Source: Sphingomonadales bacterium (GTDB taxonomy: Bacteria > Pseudomonadota > Alphaproteobacteria > Sphingomonadales > Sphingomonadaceae). Taken from it: a stretch of 43,395 bases of DNA. The notes beneath the pieces are model-generated. The model saw only the letters and a list, made by a program, of their open reading frames with translations. It was not told the origin of the DNA and made no database searches. Numbering within the stretch: the first letter of the stretch is position 1; each line of letters begins with the position of its first letter. Below are positions 1-8,066 of this stretch, piece after piece. The position numbers and the translations under genes are program-made. The stretch lies in contig JAAURJ010000024.1 of NCBI GenBank assembly GCA_012032285.1, forward strand, positions 1-43,395, given 5' to 3'.

Positions 1-21
1 ACGAATCGCAGCGAGCCATGG

Positions 22-89
22 GTAGGGGCGAAGCATTCGGGAACTTGACGGATGTAGCCCAATTGCGTTCCCGAATGCTTCGCCCCTAC
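22..89. repeat. Perfect 23-bp inverted repeat
   Basis: The arms at 22-44 and 67-89 are exact reverse complements, beginning GTAGGGGCGAAGCATTCGGG, and are separated by 22 bp. This is seen directly. It looks like a dispersed intergenic palindromic repeat of the kind common in Chloroflexota and cyanobacteria. No transposase is visible. It lies just beyond the end of the damaged NACHT gene, so it could also form a terminator-like hairpin, but no T-run follows on either strand. Confidence 0.7.
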
Positions 90-108
90 GACGACGCTCA
101 CGACGTTA

Positions 109-1479
109 TTACGCAGGAGGTCTATACTCAATGCTCTCGATAATCTCTTCATCTAATTCTGCCGAGAGCGTTTTGTCGGCCAAATTTGGGCGGCCAGCAC
201 GGCGCATTGCCAGTCGCGCTCGGTGCGTGGGGCAGATTTCATGGAGCAAATGCGTTTTACCCGGTCATGCGGTGCCCAATTCATCTTCGCCGCTCAGGCC
301 ATCAGCGCATACACCTCGCGCCAGCGGTTCAAATCTTCTTTTAGCAGCGGCACCACTTCGCCAGGCTTGGCGTAGTAGTGCATGGCTGCCATATATTCCT
401 GAAACATGCGGTGCGGGAAGCGGTAGACCGGGCGCTCATCAATGAGGGCCACCACACAACCCCAGCGCCAAATAATTCAGCGCGGTGGATTTGCCAGAGC
501 CGGGGTCGCCTAGCACTATGGCGCGTGGGTGGTCGTTTAGCGCGGCGATGAGTGACTGCATCGCAGGGAGGTTGCGCTCCTGCTCAATCACCTTCGCGTC
601 GTTTGTGAAGCGCGCCATCGCCAGACTGTCCTCTCGTTCCATATTGGGCACCGAGAGCGGGGTGTAAATCTCGGCCAACTCCAACGGCTTCTCCTGGTCA
701 TCGGCTACGCTGGCGCCAAAGGCATCCAAATCCAGGGCGCGCAGCTTGGCGCGTATGTCGGCCACATGCGCATCAATCGCGCCATCCAGCAATACCTGTG
801 CGCCGTGAATGGTCACACTCACATTGCGCCAATGCATGTCGCCGCCCACCGTGTTTACCAGGCTGTTGATGACGCTGCCGCCAATCGTCACGTTGACCTG
901 GCGGGCAGCCTCGGCAATTTCCTCGCGGCTGGCCAAGCCGTTGTCGTTCAGTTCTTGGGCAAACTTATTTAGCGCGCTCGGTTGGTCTTTCAGGCTATGC
1001 AGGGTGGTTTTGATGAGGTCGAGATCGGCCAACACCTGACGTAGCCCGCCATCGGTCATGTTAGGCAACAGGTCTTTGGCCAGCGCGGTAAGATCGTCGG
1101 CGCTCATGCGTCTGGCTTGCGCACGCCATCCCTCAACCCGGCTCGAAAGCCAATTCACGCCTAAACCGCTCATCAAGGTTAGCAAGGCTTTTGTGTCCAG
1201 GCCGCTGCTGGTGGCAATGGCCCCTACCGTGCAAGCCATGGCGCTGGCCATGCCCAAATCCAGTGCGACGCCGCTCCAGCGGGGCAGTTCGCGGGCCACG
1301 GCTTCACGGGCTATAGCCAGGGCGGCCTTAAAGCGCGCGGTTTCGCGAATGGGTGTGTCGTTGTCCTTTTCGATTTTTGCCGCAAGTTTTGGGCTGAAGC
1401 GCACCAACAACTGGGCTGTTGCGGTGCGAGCCTTGCTGAGGAGCAGGCCAGTCAGGCATCGGGCTACAATCTTGCGCAT
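109..1479 (-). pseudogene. NACHT-family NTPase, internally deleted and frameshifted
   Basis: A likely start ATG at 1479 gives a 346-residue reading frame that ends at 439. It has a long helical N-terminal region and, near its end, a P-loop GDPGSGKST about 15 residues before the stop. Immediately beyond, in another frame (about 440 down to 294), lies a NACHT C-terminal signature, FPHRMFQEYMAAMHYYAKPG, which in intact proteins sits a few hundred residues after the P-loop. The Walker B and sensor regions are therefore missing. Further frame breaks follow; the end of the gene may be the in-frame piece ending at 109 (ADKTLSAELDEEIIESIEY). NACHT NTPases are STAND-class sensors in bacterial immunity and self/non-self conflict. 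The loss may be a real deletion or an assembly collapse. It is divergent from the small adaptor-like gene at 1478. Confidence 0.65.
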
Positions 1480-1855
1480 GGGCAAGAAAAAGAGCGACAG
1501 CAACAGCGTAAATGTGCAGGTGGGCCACGCCGAAAACAGCCTGTTTAACACTGCCGTCACCCAAAACATCGGCGGCGTTCACCTCAATTTGGGCGAGGAT
1601 GCCGAAGAGGACGAAGCGCCAGAATTACCACCACCCAACTCCCAATCCCTCGCCCTCTTCCGCGCCCTCTCCGCCCGGTTCACTCTCGAAGAGCTGGAGA
1701 CCGCTTGCTGGGAACTCGGCATCGTCTTCGAAGACTTGCCCGCCAAAACGCTGAGCGGCAAGGCGCGCCAGTTGGTGCAAAAGGCCGAGGATCTGAGCCT
1801 GGCCGACAAACTCATCGCCCTGGTGAAACGTGAGCGCCCCGACGCGGCGCTTTAA
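1478..1855 (+). CDS. Small effector-associated-domain (EAD-like) protein
   Basis: A 125-residue protein starting at ATG 1478 (MGKKKSDSNSV). Residues ~1-45 are polar and low in complexity with a short acidic run. Residues ~58-125 form a helical domain containing FTLEELETACWELGI, then FEDLP, SGKARQLV and a C-terminal LVKRERPD. This pattern matches small effector-associated domains (EADs) described in NACHT/caspase/trypsin-type bacterial conflict systems, which recruit effectors by homotypic interaction; I cannot assign a numbered family. Its start codon overlaps that of the divergent NACHT gene (shared CATG at 1477-1480), so the two genes probably share a regulatory region inside each other's 5' ends. 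The longer open frame upstream is the antisense of the NACHT gene and was not used. Confidence 0.6.
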   Translation: MGKKKSDSNSVNVQVGHAENSLFNTAVTQNIGGVHLNLGEDAEEDEAPELPPPNSQSLALFRALSARFTLEELETACWELGIVFEDLPAKTLSGKARQLVQKAEDLSLADKLIALVKRERPDAAL

Positions 1856-1867
1856 CTTACCTCCACC

Positions 1868-2687
1868 ATGCCCGTTGCCCCGACGATCTGGATGCGCTAG
1901 CCGCCGCAATAAAAGCCAGCAACAAGTACGCTCATGTCAACGAGGACGTGATTCGTCGCATCGGCGCGAGCGAACTGGCAAGCGCCGCAACCTCAAGGAC
2001 GCCATCAAAGAGACCAAGAACAAGCTGCACCAAGTTGGCGGCGCATATCAAGAGGCCATGCACTACGCGCGCTGGCTGGAACAGATCAAACAAGCGCCCC
2101 AGTCTCGCGAGGTCTTGCGCGAGATCATGCGCCACCATGCCAGCACGCGCGAACGCCTACCGATTCTCGACTCGTTTTACCCAACGATCTTCTCCGAACT
2201 GGGCGAGGTGCATTCCGTCCTCGATGTGGCCTGCGGCCTCAACCCCCTCGCCATCCCGTGGATGCCGCTGCCCAAAGATGCCACGTATCACGCCTTCGAC
2301 ATCTACGCCGACATGATGCAGTTCATCGGCGACTATATGCGCCTCACCCACATCCACGGCACTGCTGCCCCGTGCGATGTGTTATCAGCGATCAGCAATC
2401 AGCGATCAGCAATCAGCACACCCGTTGATGTCGCCTTCGTCTTAAAAACGATTCCATGTTTAGAGCAAGTCGATAAAGCGATTGGGCCAAAGCTGCTGGA
2501 TATACTCGACGCACGATTCATCGTCGTCTCGTTTCCCATCCAAAGCCTGGGTGGCAAACGAAGCGGCAGAGGCCGAGGCATGTTGGAACACTACGCAAAC
2601 CACTTCGCCGATCTCATCTCCGGCAAACCCTGGCGCACCAAACGGCTGGAGTTTGAGAGCGAGCTGGTGTTTATCATCAGGAAGTAA
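1868..2687 (+). pseudogene. 16S rRNA (guanine-1405-N7)-methyltransferase homologue, frameshifted as sequenced
   Basis: The protein matches the Sgm/GrmA/RmtB/ArmA family, which methylates G1405 of 16S rRNA with SAM and gives high-level resistance to 4,6-disubstituted deoxystreptamine aminoglycosides. Visible signatures are HASTRERLPILDSFY, the SAM-binding DVACGLNPLAIPWMPLP, FVLKTIPCLE, VVSFPIQSLGGK and the C-terminal ESELVFIIRK. The family N-terminus (AAAIKASNKYAHVNEDVIRR) is present in a different frame at 1882-1980. Restoring the gene needs one added base in the C-run near 1878-1881 (joining ATG 1868, MPVA-DDLDAL) and one more near 1972-1985, before KDAIKETKNKLHQ. A heptamer repeat interrupts the coding region at 2384-2418 without breaking the frame. 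As no antibiotic-biosynthesis genes are nearby, this is an orphan homologue. The frameshifts may be sequencing errors. Confidence 0.8.
2384..2418. repeat. Five heptamer repeats ATCAGCR inside the rRNA methyltransferase gene
   Basis: Five consecutive copies of ATCAGCG/ATCAGCA run from 2384 to 2418. They add a short Ser/Ile/Gln-rich loop between the part of the protein that ends CDVL and the conserved PVDVAFVLKT strand. Related methyltransferases have only a short linker here. The heptamer unit resembles the short tandem repeats in the intergenic region 2695-2777. Confidence 0.8.
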
Positions 2688-2694
2688 TTGACCG

Positions 2695-2777
2695 TTGGCT
2701 ATTGGCAATTGGCTATTAAGGTCTTGTCAAATAGCCAATAGCCAATAGCCAATAGCCAATGGCAAATAGCCAATAAC
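2695..2777. repeat. Heptamer tandem repeats, inverted arms
   Basis: The right half (2730-2777) carries several copies of the heptamer AATAGCC. The left half (2695-2717) carries the reverse complement (TTGGCTATTGGC and so on), so the region can fold back into a hairpin. It fills nearly the whole gap between the methyltransferase gene and hisH and ends just before the hisH start. Heptamer repeats of this type are typical of cyanobacterial and Chloroflexota genomes, which supports a foreign origin for this end of the window. Confidence 0.75.
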
Positions 2778-2781
2778 CCAA

Positions 2782-3441
2782 ATGATCGCAGTCATCGATT
2801 ACGGCGCAGGCAACCTACGAAACGTGTGCAAGTCGCTGGCGTTTGTCGGCGGCGATATTCTGCTGACCGACAAGCCCGCCGAGATTGAGCGCGCCGACAA
2901 AGTGGTGCTGCCCGGCGTCGGTGCCTTTGCCGATTGTTGGCAAAGCCTGCAAAAGCGCGACCTGGTGGAGCAACTGCTGGATTTTGCCCACAGCGGTCGT
3001 CCCTTCCTCGGCATCTGTGTGGGCATGCAACTGCTGTTCGATGCAGGCGAGGAGATGGGCGACTGGCCGGGGTTGGGGCTGATTCCGGGGCGCGTAGTGA
3101 AGTTTGCGTTTGAAAGTTTGAAGGTTAAAACTACCCAACCTTCCAACCTTCCAACCTTCCAACCTTCCAACCTCAAAATCCCCCACATCGGCTGGAACCA
3201 GGTGCAAGGCTGCCAGCTTTGTCATCCTGTACTCAACCAGGTCACGCCCAATGGCTACGCCTACTTCGTCCACTCCTATCACGCCCAACTCTCGGACTCT
3301 CGCTACATCGTCACCACCACAAACTATGGCTACGACTTCCCCAGCGTCGTCGCCAAAGACAACGTGTGGGGCATCCAGTTTCACCCCGAAAAGAGCCAGG
3401 ATGTTGGTTTGCAAATGTTGAAAAATTTTGTGGAAATCTGA
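2782..3441 (+). CDS. hisH: Imidazole glycerol phosphate synthase, glutaminase subunit HisH
   Basis: 219 residues. HisH hydrolyses glutamine and passes ammonia to HisF, which makes imidazole glycerol phosphate and AICAR in histidine biosynthesis. The class I amidotransferase features are clear: N-terminal [14 protein letters not shown], oxyanion strand VVLPGVGAF, nucleophile Cys in [12 protein letters not shown] and the C-terminal His/Glu pair in [10 protein letters not shown]. The protein is slightly longer than usual (~200 residues) because an octamer repeat adds a Pro/Ser/Asn-rich insert before [10 protein letters not shown]. The gene precedes hisA by about 10 bp, the normal his-operon order. 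hisF would be expected after hisA but is cut off by the junction near 3620. Confidence 0.93.
   Translation: MIAVIDYGAGNLRNVCKSLAFVGGDILLTDKPAEIERADKVVLPGVGAFADCWQSLQKRDLVEQLLDFAHSGRPFLGICVGMQLLFDAGEEMGDWPGLGLIPGRVVKFAFESLKVKTTQPSNLPTFQPSNLKIPHIGWNQVQGCQLCHPVLNQVTPNGYAYFVHSYHAQLSDSRYIVTTTNYGYDFPSVVAKDNVWGIQFHPEKSQDVGLQMLKNFVEI
3137..3168. repeat. Octamer repeat AACCTTCC x4 inside hisH
   Basis: Four perfect copies of AACCTTCC occupy 3137-3168, followed by a partial copy at 3169-3174. Looser GTTTGAA-type repeats precede them from about 3109. They are translated as repeated PSNLPTFQ and add roughly 20 residues between GRVVKF and KIPHIGW, which are nearly adjacent in ordinary HisH. Confidence 0.85.
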
Positions 3442-3451
3442 TTTGGATGAA

Positions 3452-3625
3452 ATGTTCACCCTCTACCCCGCCATAGACCTCCGCAACGGCAGCGTGGTGC
3501 GCCTGAAACAAGGCGACCCCAACCAACAGACGACGTATTCCAACGATCCGGTGGGCATGGCCAAGCGTTGGCAAAGCGATGGCGCGGCTTGGGTGCATGT
3601 GGTCAATTTGGATGGCGCGAAACGG
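3452..3625 (+). pseudogene. hisA: HisA (ProFAR isomerase), N-terminal fragment cut at a junction
   Basis: Starting at ATG 3452, the frame encodes [20 protein letters not shown] and continues to [10 protein letters not shown]. This is the first ~55 of about 240 residues of phosphoribosylformimino-AICAR isomerase, a TIM barrel in histidine synthesis; the catalytic Asp of the first strand (AIDL) is present. After NLDGA the sequence changes abruptly to a citrate-lyase-like protein in another frame, and the HisA frame stops at 3628. The rest of hisA is absent from the window. The abrupt loss of two unrelated genes at one point suggests an artificial or recombinational join rather than ordinary decay. 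Confidence 0.85.
3612..3625. other. Breakpoint joining two unrelated genomic segments
   Basis: hisA loses its identity here, and the sphingomonad-type CoA-ester lyase begins here in its interior ([10 protein letters not shown]). Left of this point the DNA has short tandem repeats, a NACHT/EAD pair and his genes. To its right all genes look alphaproteobacterial. No integrase, tRNA or insertion sequence lies at the join, so a chimeric contig is the simplest reading. Confidence 0.75.
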
Positions 3626-4308
3626 TGATCCGGCTGAACGCGCTGGACAGCCCATGGGGGCCGGAGGATCTTGCCGCAGCGGTGGCGGCTGGCCCCGATG
3701 CGGTGCTACTTCCCAAAATCACCAGCGCCGCCGATATTGCCGCCATCGACCAGAGCATGACCAAATTAGGCGCAGAAAGCGGGCCGCAGCTATGGGTGAT
3801 GATCGAGATGCCGCTGGCGATCATGAACATCGCCGAAATTGCCGCCGCATCACAGCATAGCCGGCTGGCCGCGCTTGTCATAGGCACCAATGACCTGGGA
3901 AAGGAAATGCGCGTGCGCATAGGCTCCGATAGAGCCGCTTTCCAAACCGCCCTGCAAATGACCGTGATGGCCGCCCGCGCCTATGGCCTGACGGCGATTG
4001 ACGGAGTTTTTAATGGCTTGGGCGATATGGCTGGGCTGGAATCCGAATGTATTCACGGCCGAATGCTGGGCTATGACGGCAAAACCGCGATCCACCCGGT
4101 GCAGCTTGCCTATTGCAACCGGATATTCTCTCCAGAAGAGCATGAGGTGGCACAGGCCCGGGCAATCATCGCCGCCTTTGCCGACCCGGCGAATGCCGAC
4201 AAGGCAGTGATTAAAGTGGATGGGCGCATGACCGAACGGCTCCACTGGGAACAGGCGATAAGAACCGCCAGCATCGCCGACAGCATTGCGCAAATCGAAA
4301 GCCGGTAA
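3616..4308 (+). pseudogene. HpcH/HpaI-citE family CoA-ester lyase, N-terminus missing
   Basis: About 230 residues of a citrate lyase beta-subunit-like (CitE/malyl-CoA lyase family) enzyme, which cleaves or hydrolyses acyl-CoA esters such as malyl-CoA. Visible features are [25 protein letters not shown], the metal-binding Glu strand LWVMIEMPLAIMN, ALVIGTNDLGKEM, DGVFNGLGDMAGL and the substrate-loop signature GYDGKTAIHPVQL. Roughly the first 60 residues expected for the family (first barrel strands) are absent because the frame is fused to hisA DNA. The C-terminus is complete and stops at 4308. The exact substrate cannot be told from this sequence. In the native genome the gene is presumably intact. 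Confidence 0.8.
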
Positions 4309-4317
4309 GGCAACGGT

Positions 4318-5109
4318 TTACTGGCTAGCGTTAAGCGCAGCCCAAGTTTGACCGCCGACAATGCCGTCTGCATATAGTTTTTTGGACTGCTGGAATGCGA
4401 CCACCGCCCGCTTGGTGCCGGGACCAAAATCGCCATCATCCTTTATTCCCAAAAGCTGCTGCAGCTCCTTTACCGCCTCACCCTTATCGCCCATGCGGAT
4501 CACCGGCATTGGGTTATGGACATGGGGACCACCAGCATTATGCAGGGCAAAGGCGGCTGCCATTTTGGTATCATATTTATTGGCACGATAAGCTGGCCCG
4601 TTATAGCCGCGGGCGAATCCAGACCAGTCGAGTCGGCGCAGTTCATCATCCAGATGATTGCCCTTAACAAAGCCGACAAAGGCGTCGAGATGCCGGTCCT
4701 CCGATTCCACCATCGCTTTCACAAAATCTTCGACATCATCAAATCCGCAGACTTTATGATTATCGCCCATAATCTGGAATGCGCCCCAGCTGGCCGAACG
4801 CAGCGCCGCATTGCGGTTCAGGCCGATTGCCCGTTCCAACCGGCCATATTGTTCGGAATATCTGCCATAACCGCCCCAGCTGCTGTTACAGATATCGGGA
4901 TGGCTGTTTTTATATTGGCCATTGGTCAATCGGTAAAAATAATGGCGTTCGAACAATATTTTCGGACGGTTATCGCTTTGAAACCCGCCCTTGCTTTCGA
5001 CATCAATGACGGCACGAACCGCCGCCACCTGACAGCCGAGCTTTTGCGCAGCCGATTCTATGGCCCGGTCCGTAAACGGCGTCGCATTTCCAATAAATTC
5101 TGAAGTCAT
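4318..5109 (-). CDS. N-acetylmuramidase with C-terminal peptidoglycan-binding domain
   Basis: 263 residues. Residues ~15-185 match the N-acetylmuramidase fold (PF11860-type): VIDVESKGGF with the presumed catalytic Glu, RPKILFERHYFYRL, SASWGAFQIMGDN, DWSGFARGYNGPAY and KYDTKMAAA. Residues ~200-260 form a PG_binding_1 domain (GEAVKELQQLLGI, DGDFGPGTKRAVVAFQ, GIVGGQTWAAL). It cleaves the glycan backbone of peptidoglycan. No signal peptide or membrane segment is visible, the arrangement seen in phage endolysins, although chromosomal copies are common in Proteobacteria. A strong ribosome site (AGGAGG) precedes the ATG at 5109. No other phage genes are nearby. Confidence 0.88.
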   Translation of the reverse strand: MTSEFIGNATPFTDRAIESAAQKLGCQVAAVRAVIDVESKGGFQSDNRPKILFERHYFYRLTNGQYKNSHPDICNSSWGGYGRYSEQYGRLERAIGLNRNAALRSASWGAFQIMGDNHKVCGFDDVEDFVKAMVESEDRHLDAFVGFVKGNHLDDELRRLDWSGFARGYNGPAYRANKYDTKMAAAFALHNAGGPHVHNPMPVIRMGDKGEAVKELQQLLGIKDDGDFGPGTKRAVVAFQQSKKLYADGIVGGQTWAALNASQ

Positions 5110-5274
5110 AACCGCCTCCTGTTACCCATGTCATCTGTTCTGACGACCCGTATCAAGCGACCATTATGTTATCGGGACCGGCTATTTTGGCCTTTGTCCA
5201 AGTGAAACTGCGGCACGATTCGTGCCTGCATCGTTATTTCATAGCATAGTTTGTAAAATATCTGCACCGCTTTA

Positions 5275-6259
5275 TCATGCGGTGACAAGCATACCATGTT
5301 CTTTGATAAACGCCCCTGCCGCCCCATATAGGCCCGGCTGTTCGTGCATTAACTGTTTCACCGCGATGGTTTCCATCAGGCTTTCAAACCGCCCCTTTGC
5401 CCGGAACCGTTCGCGAAAGCCCGATGATGGCAAACGATGCGCAATCCGGCTGCCAAGGCGCCTGCAATCACCACCGAACGCGCACCATGGGCGAGCGTGA
5501 CATCGCCTGCGAAGGAACCAAGGCATAGGCAGAAACGGTCAAAAGCGGCGGCGGCAATGCTGTCTTCGCCCGACAAGGCCAATTGCCATAAGGCTTTATC
5601 ATCCAGCTGCTTTGCCTGCTGCCCTTCCATTTCGGCAAACACCTTATAGATGACCTGAAGCCCCGGTCCCGCGACGATCCGTTCCACCGAAACGCGGCGA
5701 TGATGTTCGCGCAATTTTTGCAACAAGCGATCTTCGATAATATCATGCGGGGCAAAATCGACATGGCCGCCTTCGGTTTCGGTCACATGATAACCCGATG
5801 CCATTTTGAGCACATGGGCAACGCCAAGGCCAGTGCCCGGCCCCAATATGGTTACCAGCCCCTGATCCGGAATGTCCGTTTGTGGCCCGCATATATGTTG
5901 GAACTGATCGCTGCCGAGCAACGCGACCGCATGGCCGACGGCGCCAAAATCATTGATCAGGGTGAACCGGTCAAGACCCAGTTTTCCGGAATCATCGCCG
6001 GGCGGATCATCCAGCTATTATTGGTAAGATGCAGCACTTCCCCGCCGACATGGCCCGCCACTGCAATCGCCCCGCTGCGCGGTAATGGCCGTCCGATTTC
6101 TCGGCCATAGGCCTGCCAAGCGGTCTGCAAACTGGGATGGTCGCCGCTTTTCAAGGTCAATTGATCGTTAAGCGAGACGATATGACCATCATCAATGGTC
6201 GCAATGGCAAAACGCGCATGGGTGCCGCCAATGTCGGAAACAACAATTTCTTCTGTCAT
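5275..6259 (-). pseudogene. glk: Glucokinase, split by two single-base frameshifts
   Basis: Three consecutive frames together encode one ROK-independent bacterial glucokinase (Glk family, ~320 residues), which phosphorylates glucose with ATP. N-terminal part (start 6259): VSDIGGTHARFAIATI, the phosphate-binding loop. Middle: FTLINDFGAVGHAVALL, LGPGTGLGVAH and TETEGGHVDFAP. End: SRIAHRLPSSGFRERF and KGRFESLM. The breaks fall near 5965 (one base missing, giving VLT-RFTLIND) and near 5445 (one G missing, giving IAGGLGSRI). Each is repaired by one base, so sequencing error is at least as likely as true inactivation. It lies in the glucan locus, with a LacI-type operator about 150 bp upstream at 6407-6420. 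It would feed glucose released from oligosaccharides into central metabolism. Confidence 0.85.
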
Positions 6260-6406
6260 AATATAAAAATGCTTCCGTCCATCAAAACCAATTGCTTAAC
6301 TGTAGCACAGTAAACAAAAATTATGCATTTGATAAAGGGTGCTATTTTCTCCCTACCCAATATATTCCCGCCCATATCCCCAAATGCAGGCGGAATCGTG
6401 ATTGAA

Positions 6407-6420
6407 TGACAGCGTTGTCA
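6407..6420. promoter_or_regulatory. LacI-type operator upstream of glk
   Basis: TGACAGCGTTGTCA is a near-perfect palindrome matching the locus consensus TGACAAGCTTGTCA except in the central bases. It lies between the 3' end of the halogenase gene (6498) and the glucokinase start (6259), so it can only control glk on the minus strand. Confidence 0.65.
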
Positions 6421-6497
6421 GTAAAAGGCAAGTGGTTGGTTGTTTTTTTTGTAATTTTTGCGTTATTTTGTTTCAATAATGACTTTGCATCTTTTGC

Positions 6498-7997
6498 CTA
6501 AAGCGCGGCAATATGGTCACGAATATAATCATCATGCGTGGGCATATGGTCGGCCGATGCATTGATCGTTTGCAGCATAGCCGACAATTTGCGCCTAATC
6601 TCCTCTACATCCATCATGTCAACCAGCGGATGATAGTGCTTTGGAAATATACCCTGTCCATTGAACACAGCCAACCAGTTGGAGGCTTTGAACAGCTCTT
6701 CTTCCTGATAGCTAATTTGCCCGCACGCCCGAAACAGCTCGATTTTCTCTGTCAAGCTGTCAGGATTTTTTCGGGCTTTGTTATACCGCCAAAATTCCGA
6801 ATCCTCCCGCGCCGTGGCGTTATAATGAAGGATCAGGAAATCGCGGATATAGTCATATTCCCGCTCCGTGCGCCGATTATATTCCGCCGCCACGCGGTCA
6901 TCAAAACCCTTGTTCGGGAAAAAAGCCATCAATCGTTGCAAGGCCGATTGGATCATATGAATCGAGGTCGATTCCAGCGGCTCCATAAAACCGGAGGACA
7001 GACCAATGGCGAGGCAATTTTTCACCCAGCTTTTCTTGCGGCGTCCGGTTGTAAATCGAAGCTGACGGGGATCGGCCAGCGCCTTGCCCTCCAAATTGCC
7101 GAGTAACGTTGCCGCCGCTTCATCGTCGCTGATATAATCGCTGCAATAAACATGGCCGTTGCCCATGCGGTTTTGCAACGGTATCCGCCATTGCCAGCCC
7201 GCATCATGCGCCGTCGCCCGTGTATAGGGCAAAGGCGGCCCGTTAACCTCACAGGGCACAGCCACGGCGCTGTTGCAGGGCAGCCAATGCGACCAATCCG
7301 CATAGCCCGCCTGCAATGTCTGTTCGATCAACAGGCCGTAAAATCCGGTGCAATCGATAAAGAAATCCGCCGCAAACTGCCTGCCATCGTCCAACGTCAC
7401 CGATTGCAGGAATCCGTCGCTGCCGCGTTGCTGCACCTGTTGCACCTTGCCCTCGACGCGCTCCACACCCCGTTCTTCGCTATATTCACGCAAATATTGT
7501 GCAAATAAACCGGCATCAAAATGAAAGGCATAGGCGATGGAGCCAAGTGGCGAACGGGGAATATCCAGCGGACGGGTAAATTTGCCCGCACGGGCGGCAA
7601 CCGCTTGAAAGGCATAATCTTCCAAGGGGCGTGTATCGCCTGCCTGCCGCATCTTCATCCAATAATGATGAAATGCTATGCCCTGCATATCAAAGCCATA
7701 TTTGCCAAAGGGGTGCATATAGCGTTCGCCCATCGCGCCCCAATTCACAAATTCAATACCCAATTTGAAGGTCGCCTGGGTCCGCCGGACAAATTCATCC
7801 TCATCAATGCCCAGCATATTGATAAAGTTCAATATGGGCGGGATCGTCGCTTCGCCAACACCAACGGTGCCGATCTGTTCGGATTCGATCAACGTGACCT
7901 GAATATTCTTACCCATCAACCGGGCCAGCATGGACGCCGCCATCCATCCAGCAGTCCCGCCGCCGATGATCAGGATTTTTTCTATTGGACTATTCAA
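6498..7997 (-). CDS. Flavin-dependent tryptophan-halogenase-family protein (paralogue 1)
   Basis: About 499 residues from a TTG start at 7997 (MNSPIEKILI), chosen because AGGAG at 8006-8010 is well spaced and the length fits the family; a longer frame to 8054 also begins with TTG but has no good ribosome site. The FAD-binding GGGTAGWMAA, the halogenase lysine in TFKLGIEF (K78), the WxWxIP motif (GWQWRIPLQ) and the Glu/Ser motif PLESTSIHMIQ are all intact. By family knowledge these enzymes use FADH2, O2 and halide to halogenate indoles or other aromatics. It follows the JmjC/cupin gene by ~70 bp and is probably co-transcribed. No flavin reductase is encoded nearby. The natural substrate is unknown; similar proteins sit next to TonB-dependent receptors in many sphingomonads and Caulobacterales. 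Confidence 0.85.
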   Translation of the reverse strand: MNSPIEKILIIGGGTAGWMAASMLARLMGKNIQVTLIESEQIGTVGVGEATIPPILNFINMLGIDEDEFVRRTQATFKLGIEFVNWGAMGERYMHPFGKYGFDMQGIAFHHYWMKMRQAGDTRPLEDYAFQAVAARAGKFTRPLDIPRSPLGSIAYAFHFDAGLFAQYLREYSEERGVERVEGKVQQVQQRGSDGFLQSVTLDDGRQFAADFFIDCTGFYGLLIEQTLQAGYADWSHWLPCNSAVAVPCEVNGPPLPYTRATAHDAGWQWRIPLQNRMGNGHVYCSDYISDDEAAATLLGNLEGKALADPRQLRFTTGRRKKSWVKNCLAIGLSSGFMEPLESTSIHMIQSALQRLMAFFPNKGFDDRVAAEYNRRTEREYDYIRDFLILHYNATAREDSEFWRYNKARKNPDSLTEKIELFRACGQISYQEEELFKASNWLAVFNGQGIFPKHYHPLVDMMDVEEIRRKLSAMLQTINASADHMPTHDDYIRDHIAAL

Positions 7998-8066
7998 CTC
8001 TGCTGCTCCTGCCCATTTTTTCAACCTAATGCAGAAAAGCCAAGGCGTAGACAATCCATTTCATGG

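Noticed and set aside
1058-1477. Long plus-strand open frame upstream of the EAD-like protein
   Set aside because: It is antisense to the NACHT coding region, and its residues look random; the true start is the ATG at 1478, where the low-complexity N-terminus begins.
1480-1569. N-terminal extension of the NACHT protein (hydrophobic, start at 1569)
   Set aside because: It is the reverse complement of the EAD-like gene; the membrane-like look comes from that strand's lysine/asparagine codons.
2690-2780. CRISPR array in the heptamer-repeat region
   Set aside because: Repeat units are 7 bp with no spacers; no cas genes in the window.
3600-3640. Genuine hisA-citE gene fusion
   Set aside because: The two parts are in different frames, each lacks essential parts of its fold, and the HisA frame ends in a stop just after the join.
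8000-8054. Longer halogenase start at TTG 8054
   Set aside because: No ribosome site, and the extra residues do not resemble the family N-terminus; TTG 7997 has AGGAG at good spacing.
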